Shown: piece after piece, positions 1-5,422 of the stretch
Position numbering within the stretch: the stretch's first letter is position 1
Layout of the letters: each line of letters begins with the position of its first letter
Assembly: GCA_001017865.1 (NCBI GenBank)
Contig: LATQ01000352.1
Location: 1 to 8,402, forward strand
DNA length: 8,402 nt
Source: Rhodococcus sp. IITR03
Lineage (GTDB): Bacteria > Actinomycetota > Actinomycetes > Mycobacteriales > Mycobacteriaceae
Reading direction: 5' to 3'
Program-made: the position numbers and the translations under genes
Notes under the pieces: model-generated
What the model saw: the letters and a program-made list of their open reading frames with translations, nothing else
Database searches by the model: none
What the model was told of the DNA's origin: nothing

Positions 1-1138
1 CGCGCGGACGCAACCCGCGCTCGATCCCGCGCTCGCGGTGTTCGCCCGGGCGATGGCCCTCGGTGGTGAGGCCGCGGCCCGCTTCGGCCAGGTGTGCGGT
101 GCCGCGACGGCCAAGGCGGTCGAGGACTGCCTGTTCCGATCGGGCGGCGCGGCTGATCTCGCTGCAGGAGGTGGGCGGGCAACCCGGCCGTTTCTCGGCC
201 ACCCCGGCCGAGTTCCACCTCGCGTGGACCCAGCGGGCACGGCACTGGCCGCGGGCGATGACCACCCTGTCGACCCACGACACCAAACGCAGCGAGGACG
301 TCCGGGCACGGATCGGCGTGCTCTCGCAGGTCGCCGACGAGTGGTCCCGTCGGCTCGGGTCGTGGAACGAGTCGACGCCCGCACCGGATCCGGCGATCGG
401 ATTGTTCCTGTGGCAGACCCTGTTCGGAGTCTGGCCGCTCGACGGAGTGGTGACCGAGGGGCTGCGCGAACGTACATGCCTACGCGCAGAAGGCGCTGCG
501 GGAGAACGGAACCCGAACCACGTGGACCGAGGTCGACGAGGAATTCGAGACCGCGGTGGACCGGTGGCTGGACGCGGTCTTCGACGGGCTGGTCGCGGGT
601 GAGCTCACCACCTTCGTCACCGAGGTCGAACCGCACGTCGCTGCCGTCTCGTGCGGCCAGAAACTGTTGCAACTGCTCGGCCCCGGCGTCCCCGACGTCT
701 ATCAGGCACCGAACTGTGGGACGACTCGCTCGTCGACCCGGACAACCGGCGACCGGTGGATTTCGACGCCCGACGGCGGCTGCTCGACGACCTCGATTCG
801 GCGCCGGCGAAGTTCACGATCGTGCGCACCGCGCTCCGGTTGCGCCGCGAACGACCGGCGAGCTTCGTCGGCGGGGCGTACGTTCCGGTCCTCGCCACCG
901 GACCGCCGCCGAGCACCTGCTCGCATTCGGCCGCGGTCCGCGCCGACACCTCGACGTACTCGCAGTGGCCTCCCGCCGCACCGTAGCGCTGTCGCGCTCG
1001 GGGTGGAAGGACACCACCGTCGACCTGCCGGACGGCGACTGGTCGGATGCCCTGACCGGACGCTCCTTCACCGGCCGGGTGCGGGTCGCCGATCTGCTCG
1101 ACTCCCTGCCGGTCGCGGCGCTGGTCCGCGCGCGTTAG
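1..1138 (+). CDS. treY: Maltooligosyl-trehalose synthase, 3' part, with four apparent frameshifts
   Basis: TreY (GH13) converts the terminal alpha-1,4 bond at the reducing end of maltodextrins or glycogen chains to an alpha,alpha-1,1 bond, making the substrate of TreZ in the cytoplasm. About 380 codons of the C-terminal half are present; the start lies upstream of base 1. Recognisable blocks, in order: [71 protein letters not shown], then [20 protein letters not shown] and a C-terminal beta domain ending [10 protein letters not shown]. The reading frame changes near 137 (+1 or -2), 474 (two bases missing), 706 (one G missing in the expected CAG-GGC) and 905 (one G missing in the expected CCG-GCC). 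Net change is a multiple of three, so the last segment is in the frame of the first. Identification is very secure; whether the breaks are real is doubtful, since all neighbours show the same errors. The stop TAG (1136-1138) overlaps the stop of the convergent membrane-protein gene. Confidence 0.93.
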   Translation, partial: ARTQPALDPALAVFARAMALGGEAAARFGQVCGAATAKAVEDCLFRSGGAADLAAGGGRATRPFLGHPGRVPPRVDPAGTALAAGDDHPVDPRHQTQRGRPGTDRRALAGRRRVVPSARVVERVDARTGSGDRIVPVADPVRSLAARRSGDRGAARTYMPTRRRRCGRTEPEPRGPRSTRNSRPRWTGGWTRSSTGWSRVSSPPSSPRSNRTSLPSRAARNCCNCSAPASPTSIRHRTVGRLARRPGQPATGGFRRPTAAARRPRFGAGEVHDRAHRAPVAPRTTGELRRRGVRSGPRHRTAAEHLLAFGRGPRRHLDVLAVASRRTVALSRSGWKDTTVDLPDGDWSDALTGRSFTGRVRVADLLDSLPVAALVRAR

Positions 1139-1649
1139 TCCTCGAGCGCGTCGAGCGCTTCTTCCGCGTCGAGTCGCCGCTGGGTGCGTCGCCGGCTCCA
1201 GGCGAGAACCAGTCCTGCCGAGACGATGGCGGACCGCCCGCGCCGACGACGCGCCCCGCCCAGGTCGCGGCGTCGTTCTCGAAAGGATGGCTTTCGTAAC
1301 GCAGGCGGAGGAAGATGCCGGCGACGCCGACGAGATAGAGCGCGGCGGCGGCGGCACTGCGGGGTCGCCACAGTTTCGCGGTGGCGTACAGGTCGACGTC
1401 GCGTTGCCGCGCGTACAACTGGGTCACGATCGACACGACGAACCAGGCCACGAGGATGCCCAGTGCCGTCCACGCCCCGGGGCGGCCGGCGAGCCACGGG
1501 AGCAGTGCCGCCGCCACCAGCGCGATCCACAGGGACAACTGGAATCCCACCGCCGATGCTTCGTTCCAGACGTCTCGCTGACGTTCGTCGCGGTAGAACT
1601 CGTCGTCCAGATCGCCGATGAAGCGCGCGGTTTTCACGAAGACCGTCAT
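1135..1649 (-). CDS. Four-helix integral membrane protein paired with an XRE regulator; one apparent frameshift
   Basis: Function unknown. Starts ATG at 1649-1647, seven bases after a clear AAGGAG Shine-Dalgarno that lies inside the end of the XRE gene. The first residues (MTVFVKTARFIGDLDDEFYR) are hydrophilic and probably cytoplasmic. Hydrophobic helices follow at about residues 33-56, 59-80 and 98-117. A fourth, around AIVSAGLVLAWS, appears only if the frame is changed near 1235, where one G of an expected GGG is missing. After that shift the protein ends in an acidic tail, [14 protein letters not shown], with stop TAA at 1137-1135, giving about 171 residues. Without the shift the frame would run on antisense through treY with low-complexity Arg/Pro-rich sequence, which is not credible. 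Small HTH-regulator/membrane-protein pairs of this type are widespread in bacteria; I infer that the two proteins act together, but the sequence does not show how. Confidence 0.78.
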
Positions 1650-1866
1650 GAGGCTCCTTGGTGGTGAGCGGGAACAGTTCCTCGACCGTGCTGTCGAGTC
1701 TGAGGGCGAGACGCAGAGCGAGGTACACGCTGGGCGCGTAGTCCCCCTTCTCCGTCGAGACGATGCTCTGTCTGCTGACGCCGACCGCGTCGCCGAGCGC
1801 GGCTTGGGTGAGTCCCGCTTTCTTGCGGAATTCGCGGACCCGGTTGCTCCTCGGTGTGTCGGTCAC
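1646..1866 (-). CDS. Small XRE-family (Cro/CI-type) transcriptional regulator
   Basis: A DNA-binding protein that is essentially a single HTH_3 domain. The GTG start at 1866 is followed by MTDTPRSNRVREFRKKAG, then the helix-turn-helix at about residues 19-43 (LTQAALGDAVGVSRQSI, recognition helix near SRQSIVSTE), and YAPSVYLALRLALRLDSTVEELFPLTTKE. As read, the frame does not stop and runs on into the membrane-protein gene. Restoring a single C near 1652 gives ...TTKEPS followed by a stop, TGA at 1648-1646, which overlaps the next gene's start as ATGA. That yields 73 residues, a normal size for this class, and matches the one-base-loss pattern seen throughout the window. It is therefore translationally coupled to the membrane-protein gene. 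It probably represses its own promoter, whose half-sites overlap the -35 box. Identity as an XRE regulator is secure; the exact C-terminus is an inference. Confidence 0.85.
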
Positions 1867-1872
1867 ATCAGA

Positions 1873-1901
1873 AGTAAACTCTGCTTGTCATTTTATGTCA
1901 A
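1873..1901 (-). promoter_or_regulatory. Sigma70-like promoter for the XRE/membrane-protein operon, probably leaderless
   Basis: On the minus strand a perfect -35 TTGACA (1901-1896) is followed by a 17-base spacer and a -10-like TTTACT (1878-1873, 4 of 6 matches to TATAAT). Transcription would start about seven bases further on, at or next to the GTG start codon at 1866. No Shine-Dalgarno sequence precedes that codon, so a leaderless mRNA is likely, as is common in actinobacteria. Confidence 0.68.
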
Positions 1902-1917
1902 GCATTCTTGTCATTTT
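1884..1917. promoter_or_regulatory. Probable XRE operator: three alternating half-sites
   Basis: The 11-bp sequence CTTGTCATTTT occurs twice, at 1884-1894 and 1907-1917, exactly 23 bp apart (about two helical turns). Between them lies TGTCAAG (1896-1902) in the opposite orientation, forming near-palindromes (6 of 7 positions) with both outer copies: CTTGTCA...TGTCAAG...CTTGTCA. The central half-site is the reverse complement of the -35 box TTGACA plus one base, so bound protein would block RNA polymerase. Binding by the adjacent XRE protein is inferred from position only. Confidence 0.55.
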
Positions 1918-1992
1918 CGATCGTCGAACCACCCCGGCACACCCGTCGAACTGGACATGCGATCACCCCTCGGCGCAGTCGATCACGAAATG

Positions 1993-2007
1993 GAGAATTA
2001 CATTCTC
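1993..2007. promoter_or_regulatory. 15-bp perfect palindrome, possible operator
   Basis: GAGAAT-TAC-ATTCTC is a perfect inverted repeat with 6-bp arms and a 3-bp centre, AT-rich within a GC-rich genome, about 230 bp upstream of the amidohydrolase start and about 130 bp upstream of the XRE start. Its geometry suits a dimeric HTH repressor (TetR, GntR or MarR type). The regulator is unknown; the XRE half-sites nearby have a different sequence. Confidence 0.4.
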
Positions 2008-2073
2008 TCAATCGAAGGTTCCGACACCGCTCCGGCCTTCGGCGAATCATGCAACAATACCGCGATTTCCGAG

Positions 2074-2088
2074 CGGGATCCGATCCCG
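2074..2088. repeat. Inverted repeat CGGGATC-C-GATCCCG with a further half copy
   Basis: Perfect 7-bp arms around a single central C. A third direct copy of CGGGATC is at 2104-2110. It lies about 150 bp before the amidohydrolase start and could be an operator or an RNA hairpin in a leader; the one-base loop makes protein binding to DNA more likely than RNA folding. Function is not established. Confidence 0.35.
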
Positions 2089-2234
2089 ACGAGGGGGTGG
2101 ATTCGGGATCGTCACCTACGGAATCCATCCGATACGCAGCGATCCTTGATTTATGTTCTCGAATACGGAAATCTAGTTCTCATCGCGAGCGCCGACGCCG
2201 GCAGGACCTTTGCGCAGCCCAGGGAGAGGATTCG

Positions 2235-3508
2235 ATGAAAACCGAAGACATGGTGATGATCAGCATCGACGACCACGTCGTCGAACCCGCGGACATCTTC
2301 GAGAAGCACTTCCCCAAGAGCCTGATGGACCAGGCTCCCAAACTCACCGCCCATCCCCGCAACCCCACTGTGCAGGCTGGCAGTTCCAGGCACCGTTGTC
2401 GGCAGTTCCGGCCTCAACGCGGTCGTCTCGTGGCCCAAGCACGAATGGGGCATGGACCCGACCGGCTACGCGAGATGCGGCCGGGCGTCTACGACATGGA
2501 CCTGCGGGTGCGCGACATGGACGCCAACGGCACCCTCGCCGCGACCCTGTTCGCCACCTTCCCAGGCTTCGCCGGCACCCACCTGGCGAGCCTGCCCGAC
2601 AAGAAACTCTCCCTCGCCGCCCTGAAAGCGTTCAACGACTGGGTCGTCGGCGAGGTCCCGGACGCCCACCCGGGGCGGTTCATCCCCATCGGCATCGTCC
2701 CGTTCTACGATGCCGATGAATCGGTGAAGGAGATCGAGCGCATCGCCGCCATGGGATGCCGGTCGATCAGCATCCCGGAGACGCCGTACGGCGTCGGTGA
2801 GGGTTATCCCGATTTCAAGTCCGGGCACTGGGACCCGATCTTCAAGGCGTGCGTCGAGCACGACATCGTGCTGTCCCTGCACATCGGCGGCGGCATCAAC
2901 CTGGTCAAGCGCCCGGCCGGTTTCAACATCGACGACATGATGATCCTCACGCCGCTCATCTCCACCATTGCGGCGACCGACATCATGCTCAGCGGCGCCT
3001 TCCAGAAGTTCCCCGATCTGAAGGTCGCGATGAGCGAAGGCGGGGTCGGATGGGTCGCCCCGTGGCTCGACCGTCTCGACCGGCACATCGTCAACCAGTC
3101 CTGGACCGGCACCAGCTTCCTGCCGGCCGGGATGAGCCCGACGGACGTGTGGCGCAAGAACTTCCTCGCCTGCTACATCACCGAGCCGAGCGGGCTCAAC
3201 AACCGTCACAGGCTCGGCGTCGACACCATCGCGTGGGAATGCGACTACCCGCACTCCGACTCGACGTGGCCGAACTCCCCCGAGATGCTCAAAGAGGAAC
3301 TCGACGCGTGCGAGTGCACCGACGAGGAGATCGACAAGATCACCTTCGCGAACGCCGCGAAGTTCTTCGGCTGGGATCCGTTCAAGCACATCCCGCGCGA
3401 GGAGCCACCGTCGGCGCCCTTCGCGCCCGCGCCACCGACGTCGACATCAGCGAGACATCCAAGGAGGAGTACCGCCGCCGTTACGAGCTCGCCAACTCCG
3501 GCTCGTAG
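2235..3508 (+). CDS. Amidohydrolase family 2 (ACMSD-like TIM-barrel) metal-dependent hydrolase; four apparent frameshifts
   Basis: Start ATG at 2235, preceded by a good ribosome-binding site (AGGGAGAGG, six bases upstream). About 425 residues once repaired. N-terminal metal motif DDHVVEP (residues 12-18), the DxHxxEP form common in actinobacterial members of PF04909. Later come VYDMDLRVRDMDANGTLA, GRFIPIGIVPFYD, LHIGGG (barrel histidine), FPDLKVAMSEGGVGWVAPWL and ECDYPHSDSTWP, which carries the late-barrel Asp. One base is missing near 2376, 2390 and 2471, restoring the segment TVVGSSGLNAVVSWPKHEWG in the middle, and another near 3405, after which the protein ends ISETSKEEYRRRYELANSGS with TAG at 3506-3508. 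Relatives cleave C-C or C-N bonds, often on aromatic, steroid-like or ring-opened substrates, but the substrate here cannot be read from sequence. It stands alone, with no catabolic neighbours. Family assignment is secure; function is open. Confidence 0.88.
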
Positions 3509-3534
3509 GGCCTGCTCCACAAAAGCCCACAACA

Positions 3535-3570
3535 GACGATGCCCGCCGATCCGGATCGGCGGGCATCGTC
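3535..3570. terminator. Perfect 36-bp palindrome, probable bidirectional terminator
   Basis: Two exactly complementary 18-base arms (3535-3552 and 3553-3570; outer bases GACGATGCCC, inner CCGATCC) meet with no spacer, so the RNA hairpin would close on a short TCCGGA turn. It begins 27 bp after the amidohydrolase stop and ends 19 bp before the stop of the convergent gene at 3589. There is no U-tract, which is usual for actinobacterial intrinsic terminators. Its position between convergent genes supports termination from both sides. Confidence 0.8.
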
Positions 3571-3588
3571 GTGTCTGCTGGGTCCTGC

Positions 3589-4094
3589 CTACTGTCGTGT
3601 CACGGTCGGCTCATACCGGTCCTTGCGCCACAGCAGTGCGTGCAGGCACTCGACGGCCTCGGCGGGCGATTCGACGTCGAGCACTCCCGCGGCGGCATCC
3701 GCCAGCCTCCGATCGCGATGACCGGCACACCGATGCGGACGGCGAGCGCGATCTCGCTCATGGTGCCCCAGCTTCCACCCACCGCGATCAACGCGTCGCT
3801 GCTGCGCACGAGCAACGCGTTGCGCATCTCTCCGAGGCCCGTGGGAACGGCCACCGTCAGATAGGGATTGCCCTCGGCACGGTCGTCTCCGGGAAGCAGG
3901 CCGAGGGTCGTCCCACCGGCTTCCACAGCGCCACGGCAGGCTGCCGCCATCACCCCACCAAGACCGCCGGTGACCACGACGGCCCGGCGTCCGGCGAGGA
4001 GTCCCCCGACCTGGCGGGCGAGGCGTCGCTGTTCGGGCGTGGCTTCACCCGGCCCCACGACCCCGACATAGCGCTGCGCATTCATGTTCGGCAT
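3589..4094 (-). CDS. TIGR00725-type LOG-like Rossmann-fold protein; one apparent frameshift
   Basis: About 168 residues when repaired. N-terminal beta strand YVGVVGPGEATPEQ, then VVTGGLGGVMAAACRGAVEAGG (nucleotide-type loop, residues about 41-61), LGLLPGDD, the block MRNALLVRSSDALIAVGG (90-107) and SWGTMSEIALA (108-118). The GG-x-GT-xx-E pattern is the signature of the lysine-decarboxylase-like/LOG superfamily, whose characterised members release the base from nucleoside 5'-monophosphates; TIGR00725 proteins themselves are not well characterised. The frame breaks near 3705, right after IGGW. In the shifted frame the expected tail LADAAAGVLDVESPAEAVE ... LWRKDRYEPTVTRQ follows with stop TAG at 3591-3589. 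ATG at 4094 is chosen; ATG at 4085 is equally possible, since neither has a strong Shine-Dalgarno sequence. It is divergent from the YchJ-like gene and shares a terminator hairpin with the amidohydrolase gene. Confidence 0.85.
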
Positions 4095-4217
4095 TCTGCA
4101 TCATGGAGCGCTCCGGAGCGCGCGGTCCGAGAACATCATTCGCACTCGGTGATCGTCCGCTCCCACAGCCACCGCCCCGCGGTCGGCCGACCGAGCCCCT
4201 CGGGGGACACTGTGGCC
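4095..4217. promoter_or_regulatory. Divergent intergenic region with palindromes
   Basis: This 123-bp gap separates the divergent LOG-like and YchJ-like genes and must hold both promoters, though no convincing -35/-10 pair is visible. CGGTCGGCCGACCG at 4180-4193 is a perfect 14-bp palindrome ending 24 bp before the YchJ-like ATG. GGAGCGCTCCGGAGCG at 4105-4120 contains two overlapping palindromes just upstream of the LOG-like start. Either could be an operator; in GC-rich DNA short G/C palindromes also occur by chance. Confidence 0.35.
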
Positions 4218-4630
4218 ATGAGCAGAGCCGACCGCAGCACCGACACCCGCCCGGACTCCCCGTGCCGTGCGGTCGCGGCGTTCCCCTGTCCGAATGCTGC
4301 GGGCCGCTGCTGGCCGGTGCGAGCGCGCCCACCGCCGAACGGCTGATGCGTTCGCGGTACACGGCATTCGCGACGCGCGATGCGGCGCACCTGCTGCGCA
4401 CCTGGCACCCGTCCACGCGTCCGCGCTCGATCGAGTTCGACCCCGATCAACGCTGGACCGGTCTCGAGGTGCTGCACACCACCGGAGGAGGATTCCTGCA
4501 CACCACCGGCACGGTGGACTTCCGCGCACACTGGACAGCGGACGGGGTGCCCGACTCGATGCGCGAGCACAGCCGGTTCGTGCGGGAGGACGGCGAGTGG
4601 CTCTACCTCGACGACCGCGGCGACGACTGA
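4218..4630 (+). CDS. UPF0225/YchJ-family SEC-C motif protein; one apparent frameshift
   Basis: Start ATG at 4218 with a GGGGGA sequence upstream; about 137 residues when repaired. The N-terminus MSRADRSTDTRPDSPC is in one frame, and CGRGVPLSECCGPLLAG and the rest are in another. Restoring one C at 4266 joins them as SPCPCGRGVPLSECCG, the zinc-binding CxC...CC (SEC-C-like) motif of this family, with cysteines at residues 16, 18, 27 and 28. Then follow AERLMRSRYTAFATRDAAHLLRTWHPSTRP, a cystatin/NTF2-like core with WTGLEVL and TTGTVDFRAHW, and the end VREDGEWLYLDDRGDD. That motif is strong evidence that the break is an error and not a real truncation. No biochemical role is established for the family. 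The stop at 4630 is only 10 bp from the stop of the convergent TetR gene, with no terminator between them. Confidence 0.88.
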
Positions 4631-4640
4631 ACCGACTCCG

Positions 4641-5311
4641 TCACGGCGCCGTTCGTCGCAACAGCGTCGCGCGCAGCGTCCCCGAGAGCCACTGACGGTA
4701 CTGGTCGACGTCCCATCCGCGATCCCGTCTCAGCAGCGCGTGCACCTGCGGGGAACTCAGGGTGAACAGGACATCGGCCGCGTGCTCGACGGTGACGTCC
4801 TCGCGCAGCCAGCCGGCGTGTTCGAGTCCTTCCGCGAGGGTGCGGGCGTTCTCGGCCGTCGCCTTCGCGTCGTCCGCGGCGAAACGACGCATGTCGGGGT
4901 CCGCCCCCGATGATTCCACGGAGGTCATGAGCAGCCGCCCGCGCGTTCGAGCATCGCGGTGCCGTAGCGGACCACCTGCTCGACCACGAGGTCGACGTGC
5001 GAGACCGCGCCGCTGACGTGGGACGGTTCCGAATCCGCCGCCGCGACCGCGCGCGGATCGCCGTCGCCGGTCACCGCGTGATCGAGCGCCTCGCGGAAGA
5101 TCTCCGCCTTGCCGCCGGGGAAGGCGGTGAACACCGTCCGCACCGCCACACCCGCTTCGTCCGCGATGTTCTTGACGGTGGTGCTGACGTAGCCGTCGCG
5201 AACGAACAGCCGCGCTGCGGCGTCGCGGATCGTCTCGCGGGTTCGGCGGGCCGCTTCCTCCCGCAACGGTGAGGTGTACCGTCGGCGGGCTCGCTCGGGA
5301 TTCGGGTTCAC
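4641..5311 (-). CDS. TetR/AcrR-family transcriptional regulator; one apparent frameshift
   Basis: About 223 residues when repaired. GTG start at 5311. The N-terminal TetR helix-turn-helix is clear: [20 protein letters not shown] (about residues 23-42), [33 protein letters not shown] (44-76), with recognition helix near [10 protein letters not shown]. The C-terminal ligand-binding half continues [18 protein letters not shown] and, after a one-base loss near 4937, [43 protein letters not shown] ... [16 protein letters not shown], stop TGA at 4643-4641. Without the shift it would stop prematurely just after ERAGGCS. Divergent from treZ, so trehalose synthesis is a candidate target, but TetR proteins often control only themselves or distant genes. 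Ligand unknown. A perfect palindrome in its promoter suggests autoregulation. Confidence 0.9.
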
Positions 5312-5422
5312 TCCCCCAGTATCGAGTGCATTGCAGCTGCAACAAAATTGACGCGCGGCGGGGTGGGACGCCGGTCGGCGCCATCCCCTGCACCGACGCC
5401 GTCGACACGGCATGCTGGTCGA
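5312..5422. promoter_or_regulatory. TetR/treZ divergent promoter region with TTGCAGCTGCAA palindrome
   Basis: TTGCAGCTGCAA at 5331-5342 is a perfect 12-bp palindrome. On the minus strand a weak -35 TTGTTG (5345-5340), a 16-base spacer and a -10-like GATACT (5323-5318) place the transcription start at about 5311, the TetR GTG, so this mRNA too may be leaderless. The palindrome would lie between the two boxes, a classic autorepression position. On the plus strand a -35-like TTGACG is at 5348-5353 but no matching -10 is visible, and treZ has no strong Shine-Dalgarno sequence. Confidence 0.45.

Larger units (their letters stand above)
1918..2234. other. Non-coding upstream region of the amidohydrolase gene
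   Basis: About 320 bp with lower GC than the flanking genes. Open frames exist on both strands but have no recognisable protein content, no good ribosome-binding sites and amino-acid compositions unlike the real genes here. It holds three inverted repeats listed separately or here: 1993-2007, 2074-2088, and a stem of TGGATTC (2098-2104) with GAATCCA (2121-2127) around a 16-base loop. A weak plus-strand -35-like TTGATT is visible around 2148 but I see no matching -10 at proper spacing. I read this as a regulatory region and possible 5' leader for the gene at 2235. Confidence 0.5.

Noticed and set aside
1135..1866. A 243-residue XRE fusion protein.
   Set aside because: The second half is the membrane-protein gene read out of frame; the last residues ([12 protein letters not shown]) belong to the membrane protein after a one-base loss.
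2466..3389. 307-codon open frame antisense to the amidohydrolase.
   Set aside because: A mirror of strong GC3 codon bias in the real gene; the translation is low-complexity and has no recognisable motif or ribosome-binding site.
1908..4346. Continuous 812-codon open frame on the plus strand covering the amidohydrolase and beyond.
   Set aside because: It joins the non-coding upstream region, parts of the amidohydrolase, antisense of the LOG-like gene and the YchJ-like N-terminus. Only 2235-2375 and 2472-3404, plus 4218-4265, read as real protein; the rest is Arg/Pro-rich frame noise in GC-rich DNA.
3868..4529. Several open frames in the LOG-like/YchJ-like region, including long minus-strand frames across 4045-4570.
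   Set aside because: They overlap genes with clear motifs on the other strand and contain no recognisable domains.
4930..4945. Programmed frameshifting or true truncation of the TetR protein.
   Set aside because: No slippery heptamer or downstream structure, and the same one-base loss pattern is present in every neighbouring gene, so error is the simpler explanation.
1139..5422. A genomic island or integrated element between treY and treZ.
   Set aside because: No integrase, transposase, tRNA target, flanking direct repeats or compositional break beyond the AT-richer promoter regions.
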